NCBI GenBank assembly: GCA_004762155.1
Contig: SIHP01000001.1
Coordinates: 124,001-188,000, forward strand
Direction of reading: 5' to 3'
Length of the DNA: 64,000 bases
From: Flavobacteriaceae bacterium
GTDB lineage: Bacteria > Bacteroidota > Bacteroidia > Flavobacteriales > Flavobacteriaceae
Shown here in pieces: positions 1 through 9,817 of the stretch. The number at the start of each line of letters is the position of its first letter. The first letter of the stretch is position 1. The position numbers and the translations under genes were made by a program. The notes beneath the pieces were generated by a model. It was not told the DNA's origin. It did not search any database and saw only the letters and a list, made by a program, of their open reading frames with translations.

Positions 1-3000
1 GGTGAAATTTTTACTTTAACCAATAATGCCATAGAAAATTTAACCAAAAAAGAATCTATTCCTTTAAAAAACATTGGTATTACATTAGGTAAAAAGGATT
101 CAAGACACTATAAGACAAGGTTACTAGATAATGGTGAACTTATATTAACTGAAAATAGTCGTTTTTATATTCTTGATAAGGACTACAAAACAATAGTCAA
201 GAAAACTTCTTTTGAGTCTCTTGATACTACTGTTCTTTTTTTAGATAATGATACTTCAGAAAATATTTGGGCGGGTACATATAACGGAATATTTAAATTA
301 GATCTTAAAAAAGAAAAATATATAACAGATATTGATTTTCTTAAAGGCTTAACTATTTCTTCTAGAAAGAAAGATAAACAAGGTAATTTATGGTTTACAA
401 CACTTGAAAAAGGAATTTATTTTTTACCTAGTATTGAAGTAATGAATTACACCGTTAATGATGTGTTACCTGAAGAAGAAGTAAATGCTATTGATGGTAA
501 TAATAAAGGTGAAATTATTATTGGTCAAGAAGCTTATTACTCAATTATAAAAGATGGAAAACTTAGTCATTTTAACGATGATCCTTACTCAAAAATTAAA
601 AGAATTAATTCTTTTCCTAAACACATATATAATGTTTCGCTAGAAAATAATGGCGATTATATTGTTTCGTCTGTTGATGGTGCAATTGTTAATAGAAAAG
701 AACAAAAAAGTTATTATGCGCACCCTACTAGAATTGCTATTAATTATAAAAAGGACTCTTTAATAATAGGGTTTTCTAAAGTGGTTAAAGCTAAAATAGC
801 TGAGTTAGAATTTTTATCAAAGCAAGACTTTTTCCCTTTAAAAACATCATCATCCTCAGTGATAAATTCAATCTATTGGGATGAACAAGACAATTCAATT
901 TGGGTAGGACTTATTAATGGTGTATTACAAATTAAAAACAATATAGTTATAGATCATTCCAATAGACATGCAATTCTTAAATCTCATATTACAGCTATTA
1001 AGCCTTCTAATAAAAAAGATTTTCTTTGGATTTCTACAAGTGGAAAAGGTGTTGTTTTATTAAATAAAAATGGTAATCCTGAACTTACTTTAACGGAAGA
1101 AAACGGACTTTCAAGTAATATTTGCAAGACGTTAACAGAAGATGAAAATGGTAAATTATGGATTGCTACGAATAATGGTTTAAATAAATTAGTTGATTTA
1201 GAGAACAAAAACATTACTAAATACAGTGCTTCTGATGGTCTTTTAAGTAACAATATTAATGATGTATTTGTTCATAAAAACAAAGTTTGGATTGCTACTC
1301 CACAAGGTTTATCTATGATGGATTTAAGTGATGAAAAGAATTATACAATACCAATATATATTACTAAAACAACTGTTAACGGGATACCAAAAAACATAAA
1401 TAATAATTACAACTTATTGCATGATGAAAATAATATAAACATCAATTTTGTTGCTTTAAATTATAGTATGGGAGGTGAAGTTTTATATCGATATAAAATA
1501 AAAGAAAATCAAAATTGGAAATATACATACAATAACAGCATAGAATTCTCATCTTTAAAAGATGGAAATTATACTTTTATAATTGAAGCTAAAAACAAAC
1601 AAGGTATTTGGAGAAAAGAATCAGCTACTTTAAACTTTAAAATAGCAAAACCATGGTGGCTAACTTGGTGGGCTTTCTTATTATATTTTATAAGTTTTTC
1701 TAGTTTTATATTTGGCCTTTTTAAATATGAATCTAAAAAAAGGCAATTAAAAATTCAATTATTATTAGAAAAAAAAGAATCACTTAAATTTAAAGAACTT
1801 GATCAATTTAAATCTCAATTTTTCACCAATATATCTCATGAAATAAAAACGCCGTTAACGTTAATTAATGGCTATATATCTGACTTAAAATTTAAGTCGT
1901 CAAATAATATAGGTACCAAACAGAATCTTGAAAAGCAAGTTCATAAAATCACCAGTTTAATAGATAGTGTTTTAGATTTAGCTAAAATGCAATCTTCTAA
2001 CTTTAACCTACATTTGAACGTTATCAATTTATCAGAATTGATCCGTAAATTATCTATAAACTTTAAGCCCATATTTGATCAAAAAAACATTGCATTAAAT
2101 ACAATAGGTAATGCTAACGATTATTTTTCAAATATTGATGTTTTACATCTCGAAAAAGCAATTAACAATCTAATTATAAACGCTTTAAAATACACAAGCA
2201 CTGGTGAAGTAACTATAGCTATTAATGAGTTAAACGATAAAATTATTCTTAAAATTTCTGATACTGGTATTGGTATTCCTACAGATGAATTAGAAAATGT
2301 TTTTAATAGATTTTATCAGGTTAATAACGATATTAATAATACTGGAGGTAGTGGTATTGGACTTGCGTTTTGCAAAGAAATAGTAGAATTACATCAAGGT
2401 GAAATATCTTTAAAAAGTAAATTAAATATAGGGAGTGAATTCAGCATTACGCTTCCTTTAATAAAAACACAGCCTACTATTACTTCTACTAGAGAAACAA
2501 TTATCAAAAAAGAAACTGAAGAAATAAATACCAACAATACTTCTCTTTTAAATCACAATTTTTTAATTGTTGATGATAATTATGATATGCGAAAATACTT
2601 AGTTTCTATTTTAAAAAAGTACAACTGTTTTGAAGCTAAAGATGGTTTAGAAGCTTTAAAAATAATCAATGAAAATAAAATTGATTTTATAATCACTGAC
2701 TATATGATGCCTAAGTTAAATGGATATGAGCTTGTTATAAAACTAAACGAAATTAACAACTCAACTCCAATTATTATGCTTACCGCTAAAACGGATATTG
2801 ACACAAAACTTGATGTTTTAAAATTAGGTATTGATGATTATATTACCAAACCTTTTAATAAAAATGAGCTTTTAACAAGAATTAGTAATTGTTTAAAAAA
2901 CTACACTTCTAAAGAGAATTATAATAAAGAAAATAATATCAAAGAAGAAATAACTCATGAAAATCCATTTATTAAGAAATTAAAAAACTACATTTTAAAC

Positions 3001-3273
3001 AATTCAAATAATACAGCATTACATCAAGATGTTATTGCTAAAGAATTTAATATTTCTAAAAGTTCTTTTTACAGAAAAATAAAAAGTAACACAGGCTTAA
3101 GTCCTAATAATTTTATAAAAGAAATAAGACTTCAAAAAGCAAGAGAAATTATACAAAATGATACAGACATTAGCCTCAAAGAACTTTCATTCTTAGTTGG
3201 CTTTAATCATACTAGTTACTTTTCTAAAATATACGAAAAACGTTTTGGTGTAAAGCCTCTAAGTCATAAATAA
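1..3273 (+). CDS. Hybrid two-component system (HTCS) regulator with beta-propeller sensor, 5' end outside window
   Basis: The reading frame is open from base 1, so the N-terminus lies upstream; about 1090 residues are visible. In order: beta-propeller repeats of the Reg_prop type (motifs such as IWVGLINGV and LWIATNNGLNKL), a Y_Y_Y-type domain, one transmembrane helix rich in Trp/Phe near residues 550-575, HisKA with H-box NISHEIKTPLTL, HATPase (N-box NNLIINALKY, G-boxes DTGIGIP and GGSGIGLAF), a receiver with acidic pair VDD, phospho-acceptor in ITDYMMP and Lys in TKPF, then an AraC-type HTH (ending GFNHTSYFSKIYEKRFGVKP). The family senses a periplasmic ligand and activates nearby genes, usually polysaccharide-utilisation loci. 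No SusC/SusD genes follow here; a secreted repeat protein lies convergent downstream. A terminator follows the stop. Confidence 0.95.
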   Translation, partial: GEIFTLTNNAIENLTKKESIPLKNIGITLGKKDSRHYKTRLLDNGELILTENSRFYILDKDYKTIVKKTSFESLDTTVLFLDNDTSENIWAGTYNGIFKLDLKKEKYITDIDFLKGLTISSRKKDKQGNLWFTTLEKGIYFLPSIEVMNYTVNDVLPEEEVNAIDGNNKGEIIIGQEAYYSIIKDGKLSHFNDDPYSKIKRINSFPKHIYNVSLENNGDYIVSSVDGAIVNRKEQKSYYAHPTRIAINYKKDSLIIGFSKVVKAKIAELEFLSKQDFFPLKTSSSSVINSIYWDEQDNSIWVGLINGVLQIKNNIVIDHSNRHAILKSHITAIKPSNKKDFLWISTSGKGVVLLNKNGNPELTLTEENGLSSNICKTLTEDENGKLWIATNNGLNKLVDLENKNITKYSASDGLLSNNINDVFVHKNKVWIATPQGLSMMDLSDEKNYTIPIYITKTTVNGIPKNINNNYNLLHDENNININFVALNYSMGGEVLYRYKIKENQNWKYTYNNSIEFSSLKDGNYTFIIEAKNKQGIWRKESATLNFKIAKPWWLTWWAFLLYFISFSSFIFGLFKYESKKRQLKIQLLLEKKESLKFKELDQFKSQFFTNISHEIKTPLTLINGYISDLKFKSSNNIGTKQNLEKQVHKITSLIDSVLDLAKMQSSNFNLHLNVINLSELIRKLSINFKPIFDQKNIALNTIGNANDYFSNIDVLHLEKAINNLIINALKYTSTGEVTIAINELNDKIILKISDTGIGIPTDELENVFNRFYQVNNDINNTGGSGIGLAFCKEIVELHQGEISLKSKLNIGSEFSITLPLIKTQPTITSTRETIIKKETEEINTNNTSLLNHNFLIVDDNYDMRKYLVSILKKYNCFEAKDGLEALKIINENKIDFIITDYMMPKLNGYELVIKLNEINNSTPIIMLTAKTDIDTKLDVLKLGIDDYITKPFNKNELLTRISNCLKNYTSKENYNKENNIKEEITHENPFIKKLKNYILNNSNNTALHQDVIAKEFNISKSSFYRKIKSNTGLSPNNFIKEIRLQKAREIIQNDTDISLKELSFLVGFNHTSYFSKIYEKRFGVKPLSHK

Positions 3274-3274
3274 T

Positions 3275-3320
3275 AAAAAACCCAACAGATGTTCAACATC
3301 ATGTTGGGTTTTTCTTTTTT
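3275..3320. terminator. Rho-independent terminator, bidirectional
   Basis: AACCCAAC and GTTGGGTT form a stem with an inner ATGTTcAACAT-like extension, flanked by A-runs on the left and T-runs on the right. It sits between the convergent ends of the HTCS gene and the large secreted protein gene and can serve both strands. Confidence 0.85.
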
Positions 3321-3336
3321 AGGAAAAAAACACTTA

Positions 3337-6300
3337 TTATTCTTTTATAATTTTTCTAATAGCAACCTTTCCTTTTTCACTTTCTATTTTTAATAAATAT
3401 ATCCCTGTTTTTAAACTACTTAAATCGATTTCTTTTTCTTTAGAATTGATTATTCCTTTTCCTAATAAGTTATAAACTTGAGCTTTTGCTAATACTTCAC
3501 CGTTTTGCAATGTAATATGTAATGTATTTTCAACTGGATTTGGATATACACTTATCTCGCTGTTAAACTCAGAATCTATAATGCTTGCTGTGGCACTACA
3601 ATCGGTACTAAAACTTGCTGTTGCATCAATACTATCAATCCAGTTTTCTTCACTATACACTGTATTGTCTACTTGAACACAAGTAAGATTCAAATTATTT
3701 GTTGCGTAAAAAAAAGTAAAATTATTGTTATTACCATTAGCTACGTTTAAATCATTTAAGTTATTATTTGCACAACTTAGATAGGTTAAAATATTATTAA
3801 CAGAAACATCTAAATTTGTTATTTCATTAGAATAAATGTTTAATTCTTCTAAAGTGATATTACTTGAAACATCTAGACTTGTTAAACTATTAAATCTACA
3901 ATCTAATGATTTTAAAACTGTATTATTCGAAACATCTAAATCCGTTAAACTATTACTTCCAACATCTAAAGTTGCTAAATCTGTATTATTCGAAACATCT
4001 AAACTTGTTAGACTATTACTGAAACAATTTAATGACGTTAAAACCTTATTACTGGAAACGTTTAAGCTTGTTAAATTATTAAGCCCACAAGTTAAAGTAG
4101 TTAAAGCTGTATTACTTGAAACATTTAAACTTGTTAAATTATTATAATAAAGGTTTAAAGTTACTAAATATGTATTATTGGATAAATCTATGCTATTTAA
4201 CTTATTACTATAACAATTTAAATAATTTAAAACTGTACTATTTGTTAGATCTAAACTTGTCAAATCATTATTATAGCAATTTAGATATGTTAAGTTAGCA
4301 GCAACATTAATATTTATTAAGTTATTTGTATAACATTCTAAAACAGTTAAGGCTATATTTTCTGAAACATCTAAAGATGTTAAACTATTATAAGCACAAT
4401 CTAATTCTGTAACATTAACAAAAGCTTCAATTCCTGTTAAATCTAATATTGACTTGTTATAAACGTTTATTTTACCCGTATAAGCTATCGCTTCATCACA
4501 ACTTATCTCCGAGTCTGAATCTGTATTAATAGAATTGTTTGCTACCAAAGCTGCCTTGAAATTGGAGTCTGGTATGTTTACATAACAATTTTCTTCAACA
4601 AAAAGTGCTATAATATTTTTATCAGTATCCATAGTAATACTTAGTGGATTTTCTATTCCTGTAGCATCTCCACTCCAACCTGTAAATTCATAACCTTCAT
4701 CTGGTGTTGCTGTTAATTCTACAACTGCCCCATAATTATAAGTTCCATCTGTTGATGAGACATCAGCTTTTATAGTTCCATTACTTGCTGAAGTTGTTAG
4801 TGTTTGCTGAATTAAATTAAATTGTGCTGTTATATTTTTATCAGTATCCATAGTAATACTTAATGGATTATCTGTCCCTGTGGCATCTCCACTCCAACCT
4901 GTAAATTCATAACCTTCATCTGGTGTTGCTGTTAATTCTACAACTGTCCCATAATTATAAGTTCCATCTGTTGATGAGACATCAGCTTTTATAGTTCCAT
5001 TACTTGCTGAAGTTGTTAGTGTTTGCTGAATTAAATTAAATTGTGCTGTTATATTTTTATCAGCATCCATAGTAATACTTAATGGATTTTCTGTTCCTGT
5101 GGCATCTCCACTCCAACCTGTAAATTCATAACCTTCATCTGGTGTTGCTGTTAATTCTACAACTGTCCCATAATTATAAGTTCCATCTGTTGATGAGACA
5201 TCAGCTGTTATAGTTCCATTACTTGCTGAAGTTGTTAATGTATGTTGAATTACACTAAACTCAGCTGTTATACTTTTATCAGCATCCATAGTAATACTTA
5301 ATGGATTTTCTGTTCCTGTGGCATCTCCACTCCAACCTGTAAATTCATAACCTTCATCTGGAGTTGCTGTTAACTCTACAACTGTCCCATAATCATAAGT
5401 TCCATCTGTTGATGAAATATCAGCTGTAATTGCTCCATTACTTACTGAAGTTGTTAATGTCTGCTGAATTACACTAAACTCAGCTGTTATACTTTTATCA
5501 GCATCCATAGTAATACTTAATGGATTTTCTGTTCCTGTGGCATCTCCACTCCAACCTGTAAATTCATAACCTTCATCTGGGGTTGCTGTTAATTCTATTA
5601 CAGTTCCGTAATCATAAGTCCCATCTGTTGATGAAACATCAGCTGTTATAGTTCCATTACTTACTGAAGTTGTTAATGTTTGCTGAATTAAATTAAATTG
5701 TGCTGTTATATTTTTATCAGCATCCATAGTAATACTTAATGGATTATCTGTCCCTGTGGTATCTCCACTCCAACCTGTAAATTCATAACCTTCATCTGGT
5801 GTTGCTGTTAATTCTATTACAGTTCCGTAATCATAAGTACCATCTGTTGATGAAACATCAGCTGTAATTGCTCCATTACTTACTGAAGTTGTTAATGTAT
5901 GTTGAACTACACTAAATTCAGCTGTTATACTTTTATCAGCATTCATAGTAATACTTAATGGATTTTCTGTTCCTGTGGCATCTCCACTCCAACCTGTAAA
6001 TTCATAACCTTCATCTGGTGTTGCTGTTAATTCTACAACTGTCCCATAATTATAAGTTCCATTTATTGATGCTACGTTAGCATTAACTGTTCCATTAACA
6101 GATATAATATTAAGTTCTCGTGTATTATATGATGATTCATAAGGCCCTATATCTACAATTGAATTATTATATACTCTTAAATTCCCGTCTAAATCCAAAG
6201 GTATTAACTCTGTAACATTAGTATCTTCATCAACATCATAAGTGTCCTCTGATATATCATTATTATTACCCGCATCTATAAGAGGGGAGCCAGCTTGTAA

Positions 6301-7527
6301 ACGGTAATTACCATTTGCTTCATCTATAAAAAAAGGATCAAAACCGTCAACAGAAGCATCTATATTGTTATTGCCTGAAGGGTTTTGGTTTCCTATCAAA
6401 CTATTACTAGATGTTAATGTAGCTGTAGTACCTGATAAAAATATGTTTTTTCCACTATGCCAAACGATACTGTTCTTCAAAATAATGGCTCCCCTATAGG
6501 TAGCAATTGCTGATAAATTATTGATTGCCTGACTATTTATTAATGTTATAGTGCTATTGGTAAACATACATCCAGTCACATTAGAAACAGCTCCTCCTGA
6601 ATTATTATTAAATTGGCTATTAACCATCGTTATATTACCCGTTGCATAAATACCGCCAACAACGTCTTTTACTGTAGTATTATTGTTTACTGAGCTATTC
6701 GTTAAATATAAATTGCGTGCTCTTATACCTCCTCCATTTTCATCAAATGCTTTGACATCAATAACATTATTATTTACCTCACTTTGTGTTAAAATAACTG
6801 TATCATTCGCTGAAAACAGACCACCTCCTGCTGCTTCAATATCTCCAGTATTTGTACCTGGTGAATTAATCTCATTATGATTAACGGTACTATTATTAAT
6901 AACCATACCTAATCCACCATAAATACCTCCTCCTAACGCTTCAGCATCTTCTGGTGTTGAAATAAAAAGTTCATTATTGTTTATATTGCTATTATTAATA
7001 GTAATAAGATCTTCACCATAAATACCACCTCCTAAAGTATTTTGGGAACCTGTATCTGACGATGCTTTATTATTTTTAATATTAGAATCGTTAATTGTTA
7101 TTTTATTAAGCGTATGAATTCCTCCTCCAATAGTTACTCCTGCACCATTTTGTATCGTTAACCCTTCTAAAACAACATCAGCAGTAATAGTTAAAACTCT
7201 ATATGATTCTTCTCCGTCTAAGATAGTAATGTTATTATCTATATCTTGAGTTCCACCACCTATTGGATAACCTCCTTTTATAGTAAGCTCTTTATTAATT
7301 TCTATAGCGACTCCTTGGTGATAAGTCCCAGCAGAAATGAGTATAATATCATTAGCAACGGCTGTGTTAATTGCACTTTGTATGTCTGTAAATGCATTAC
7401 TCCAATCAACTCCACTTGCTGAACCTGTAGCAGTAGCATCGACATATATACCAGTTTGTGAAAAAGTCTGCATAAAGACTCCAAAGCATAAAATAAACTT
7501 TAATAATTTTGTTTTCATTTCTTTCAT
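3337..7527 (-). CDS. Large secreted surface protein: parallel beta-helix, seven InlB-type B-repeats, LRRs and T9SS sorting domain
   Basis: 1396 residues. An N-terminal signal peptide (MKEMKTKLLKFILCFGVFMQ, cleavage near FSQ) is followed by a right-handed beta-helix with many N-rich turns (about 40-460), ending in the IDIGPYES signature seen in choice-of-anchor Q-like proteins. Seven near-identical 73-residue repeats (about 471-977; core GYEFTGWSGDATGT) match the divergent InlB B-repeat family. A 21-residue-period leucine-rich region (LTSLDVSNNT; about 1020-1276) follows, then a C-terminal type A sorting domain (YPNPVENTL to KIIKE) directing T9SS export. The function is probably adhesion or matrix binding; no catalytic motif is seen. 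The start could be Met1 or Met4. It is divergent from the HTCS at 7742, its likely regulator. Confidence 0.9.
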   Translation of the reverse strand: MKEMKTKLLKFILCFGVFMQTFSQTGIYVDATATGSASGVDWSNAFTDIQSAINTAVANDIILISAGTYHQGVAIEINKELTIKGGYPIGGGTQDIDNNITILDGEESYRVLTITADVVLEGLTIQNGAGVTIGGGIHTLNKITINDSNIKNNKASSDTGSQNTLGGGIYGEDLITINNSNINNNELFISTPEDAEALGGGIYGGLGMVINNSTVNHNEINSPGTNTGDIEAAGGGLFSANDTVILTQSEVNNNVIDVKAFDENGGGIRARNLYLTNSSVNNNTTVKDVVGGIYATGNITMVNSQFNNNSGGAVSNVTGCMFTNSTITLINSQAINNLSAIATYRGAIILKNSIVWHSGKNIFLSGTTATLTSSNSLIGNQNPSGNNNIDASVDGFDPFFIDEANGNYRLQAGSPLIDAGNNNDISEDTYDVDEDTNVTELIPLDLDGNLRVYNNSIVDIGPYESSYNTRELNIISVNGTVNANVASINGTYNYGTVVELTATPDEGYEFTGWSGDATGTENPLSITMNADKSITAEFSVVQHTLTTSVSNGAITADVSSTDGTYDYGTVIELTATPDEGYEFTGWSGDTTGTDNPLSITMDADKNITAQFNLIQQTLTTSVSNGTITADVSSTDGTYDYGTVIELTATPDEGYEFTGWSGDATGTENPLSITMDADKSITAEFSVIQQTLTTSVSNGAITADISSTDGTYDYGTVVELTATPDEGYEFTGWSGDATGTENPLSITMDADKSITAEFSVIQHTLTTSASNGTITADVSSTDGTYNYGTVVELTATPDEGYEFTGWSGDATGTENPLSITMDADKNITAQFNLIQQTLTTSASNGTIKADVSSTDGTYNYGTVVELTATPDEGYEFTGWSGDATGTDNPLSITMDTDKNITAQFNLIQQTLTTSASNGTIKADVSSTDGTYNYGAVVELTATPDEGYEFTGWSGDATGIENPLSITMDTDKNIIALFVEENCYVNIPDSNFKAALVANNSINTDSDSEISCDEAIAYTGKINVYNKSILDLTGIEAFVNVTELDCAYNSLTSLDVSENIALTVLECYTNNLININVAANLTYLNCYNNDLTSLDLTNSTVLNYLNCYSNKLNSIDLSNNTYLVTLNLYYNNLTSLNVSSNTALTTLTCGLNNLTSLNVSSNKVLTSLNCFSNSLTSLDVSNNTDLATLDVGSNSLTDLDVSNNTVLKSLDCRFNSLTSLDVSSNITLEELNIYSNEITNLDVSVNNILTYLSCANNNLNDLNVANGNNNNFTFFYATNNLNLTCVQVDNTVYSEENWIDSIDATASFSTDCSATASIIDSEFNSEISVYPNPVENTLHITLQNGEVLAKAQVYNLLGKGIINSKEKEIDLSSLKTGIYLLKIESEKGKVAIRKIIKE
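3700..4450 (-). repeat. Leucine-rich repeat tract, 63-bp period
   Basis: About a dozen 63-bp (21-residue) units encode LRRs of the form LTSLDVSxNxxLxxLxCxxN. The repeat DNA is degenerate but recognisable as repeated AAATTGTTAAAC-like segments on the plus strand. It lies wholly within the large secreted protein gene. Confidence 0.85.
4595..6115 (-). repeat. Seven tandem 219-bp repeats (InlB B-repeat units)
   Basis: The phrase encoding GYEFTGWSGD recurs every 219 bp exactly; for example, the same ten-base phrase starts at 4681 and at 4900. Neighbouring units are nearly identical at DNA level. Units fall into two subtypes by linker (AQFNLIQQTL or AEFSVIQ/VVQHTL), which points to unequal recombination or gene conversion within the array. 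Confidence 0.95.
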
Positions 7528-7606
7528 TTTTAAATAAGTTGCAATTAACCTCTTTATATCATCAAGATTCAGTCAATCAACAGCATTAATCAATCAACTA
7601 CTTTTT

Positions 7607-7659
7607 GTTACTTTTTATAAAAATCACAAATTGGTCAATCTGCATCACAAAATGGTCAA
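7607..7659. promoter_or_regulatory. Candidate HTCS operator: GTTACTT plus two direct ATCAC-N5-GGTCAA repeats
   Basis: GTTACTT at 7607-7613 is followed by ATCACAAATTGGTCAA (7623-7638) and ATCACAAAATGGTCAA (7644-7659). The two copies are in direct orientation and offset by 21 bp, two helical turns. The same layout recurs upstream of the HTCS at 13803. Direct repeats at this spacing suit an AraC-type dimer. The site lies between the large secreted protein gene and the HTCS at 7742 and could act on either. The regulator assignment is inference. Confidence 0.6.
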
Positions 7660-7706
7660 CCAGTTATTTACTGAGTAAATTCAATGAAAAATTGTGTTTT
7701 AGATTT

Positions 7707-7714
7707 TATTTTTG
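7707..7714 (+). promoter_or_regulatory. -7 box TATTTTTG of the second HTCS gene
   Basis: This matches the Bacteroidota TAnnTTTG consensus, 27 bp before the preferred ATG at 7742. No good -33 TTG stands at the usual distance, as expected for an activator-dependent promoter. It also argues against the alternative TTG start at 7712, which overlaps the box. Confidence 0.5.
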
Positions 7715-7741
7715 AAACAAAAAAAAGATCTAAAACTAAAA

Positions 7742-9817
7742 ATGCTAAAAAAATTAAAAGACCTAATACATAACTATATTAGTATTGGAACTAATGAAAA
7801 TACAAGTATAAATGATTTTAAAAAAATTCAATTATTACATATTTTTTGTAATACTTGGCACTTGTTTTCTTTACTATCTATAATAGAAGATTTCCTACGA
7901 GAAAGACTCTCTTTATTTGTTGGATTATTTTATGTAATAATGATATCATTAGTGATTACTGTTCAGGTATTACTCTCTTTTCAAAAGACAACAAAAGCTG
8001 CTATTTTATTTATTTTTAATATTTTTATTGCAGTATTATTCTTTTCTAATTTTATTTTCACAGGCGAACTTTTAGAGTATTATTTTTTACTTCCTCCTTC
8101 AATTGGTTTAATTTACATCAACAATAAAAAAATTAACATTATAATTTCAATAGCCTGTTTATTGGCTTTATTCTTACCTAACTTATATTTTAAACACTAC
8201 CCTATTACCGTTATAAATAACATGAATTCTTTTTTCTTGTTCTTTAGCTTTTTTATTCTTGTTAGTTTCTTTAAGAACTTAAATTTTAGAAGTGAAAAAA
8301 TATTGGAAGCTAAAACCAAAGAACTAGAAGAATTAGATCAATTTAAATCGCAATTTTTCACTAATATATCTCATGAAATACGAACTCCATTAACTTTAAT
8401 TAACGGATATATTTCTGATTTAGAACCTGCTTTAACTATTCGTAAAACAACAGGAATTCAATACGATGTAAAGAAACAAATTCAAAAAATAACAGATATT
8501 GTAGACAGTGTTTTAGATTTGGCCAAAATGCAATCTTCTAACTTTAATTTGCATTTAAAATCAACCAATGTTTCTGAAACTCTTAGAAAACAATTCATGA
8601 ATTTTGAACCTTTATTTATTCAAAAAAAAATTGATTTTAATCTTTCTACTTCTTCAATTGATTATTATTCTTTTATTGATGTTGTGTTTTTTGAAAAAGC
8701 AATTAATAACATCATTATAAATGCATTAAAATATACAGAAACAGGCAATGTAAGTATTACTTGTTCTGCTGAAAACAACCAATTAATTATTAAAATTTCT
8801 GATACTGGAATTGGTCTTATAAAAAATGATTTAGAACGTGTTTTTAATCGTTTCTATCAGGTAAATAACGATATTAACAAGTCTGGAGGTAGCGGTATTG
8901 GCTTAGCTTTTTGTAAAGAAATTATAGAACTACATAACGGAACAATTTCATTAAAAAGTAAACCTTCAGAAGGAAGTAAATTTACAATTACGCTTCCTTT
9001 AGAAAAAAAAACACCTACAGTTGTTATTGACAACAATTTTCCAATAGAAATAGTTGAAAAAACTACACAAACAAAAAACACAAATCAAAATTATCATTTT
9101 TTAATTGTTGATGATAATTTTGATATGAGAAAGTATTTGTGCACTATTTTAAAAGGCTACCAATGTACTGAAGCGGCTGATGGGATTAAAGCTCTTGAAA
9201 TAATAGCTCAAAATAAAATAGATTTTATTATTACAGATTTTATGATGCCTAAACTAAATGGATACGAATTCGTAAACGAATTAAATAAAAAAAATAATAC
9301 AACTCCTATTGTTATGTTAACTGCTAAAACAGATTTAAGCTCTAAGTTAGACGTTTTAAAACTAGGAATAGACGATTATATTACCAAACCATTTAACAAA
9401 CAAGAACTATTAACTCGTATTAAAAACTGTATTAAAAATAATACTGAAAAAGAATCTTACAATACTAAAAACAACATCACTTCTGAAACGACATCTAAAG
9501 ATATTTTTTTGAAACAATTGAAGGATTATATCTTTAAAAACTCCAACAATACATCTTTAAATCAAGATATCATTGCAGAAGAGTTTAACATGTCTAAAAG
9601 TTCTTTTTATAGAAAGATAAAGAGCAATACTGGTTTAGGACCAAACAACTTTATTCGTGAAATAAAACTTCAAAAAGCAAGAAGCATTTTACAAAACAAA
9701 ACGAACATTAGCCTTAAAGAATTGTCTTTTGAAGTTGGTTTTAATCATTCAAACTATTTTTCTAAAGTGTATGAAAACCGTTTTGGTGTAAAACCTTTAG
9801 AAGAAGTTAACCATTAA
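7742..9817 (+). CDS. Hybrid two-component system regulator with six-helix membrane sensor
   Basis: About 691 residues from the ATG at 7742; the frame can be extended to a TTG at 7712, but that codon overlaps the -7 box. The N-terminal 185 residues hold about six hydrophobic helices with no periplasmic propeller. Then come HisKA (NISHEIRTPLTL), HATPase (NNIIINALKY, DTGIGL, GGSGIGLAF), a receiver (IVDDNFDMRKY, ITDFMMPKLNG, TKPFNKQE) and an AraC-type HTH (FYRKIKSNTGLGPNNFIREIKLQKAR). Kinase to HTH is close to the first HTCS, while the membrane sensor matches the HTCS at 13803, so the three are paralogues. It is divergent from the large secreted protein gene and its stop abuts the stop of the beta-helix gene on the other strand. 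Confidence 0.93.
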   Translation: MLKKLKDLIHNYISIGTNENTSINDFKKIQLLHIFCNTWHLFSLLSIIEDFLRERLSLFVGLFYVIMISLVITVQVLLSFQKTTKAAILFIFNIFIAVLFFSNFIFTGELLEYYFLLPPSIGLIYINNKKINIIISIACLLALFLPNLYFKHYPITVINNMNSFFLFFSFFILVSFFKNLNFRSEKILEAKTKELEELDQFKSQFFTNISHEIRTPLTLINGYISDLEPALTIRKTTGIQYDVKKQIQKITDIVDSVLDLAKMQSSNFNLHLKSTNVSETLRKQFMNFEPLFIQKKIDFNLSTSSIDYYSFIDVVFFEKAINNIIINALKYTETGNVSITCSAENNQLIIKISDTGIGLIKNDLERVFNRFYQVNNDINKSGGSGIGLAFCKEIIELHNGTISLKSKPSEGSKFTITLPLEKKTPTVVIDNNFPIEIVEKTTQTKNTNQNYHFLIVDDNFDMRKYLCTILKGYQCTEAADGIKALEIIAQNKIDFIITDFMMPKLNGYEFVNELNKKNNTTPIVMLTAKTDLSSKLDVLKLGIDDYITKPFNKQELLTRIKNCIKNNTEKESYNTKNNITSETTSKDIFLKQLKDYIFKNSNNTSLNQDIIAEEFNMSKSSFYRKIKSNTGLGPNNFIREIKLQKARSILQNKTNISLKELSFEVGFNHSNYFSKVYENRFGVKPLEEVNH

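Noticed and set aside
3836..4147. Plus-strand open frame of 103 residues with repeated LLETSKLVKLL
   Set aside because: It is the reverse complement of the LRR repeats; its periodicity comes from the real gene on the minus strand.
4595..6115. Possible CRISPR array
   Set aside because: Units are 219 bp, contiguous, in frame and encode protein repeats; there are no spacers and no cas genes.
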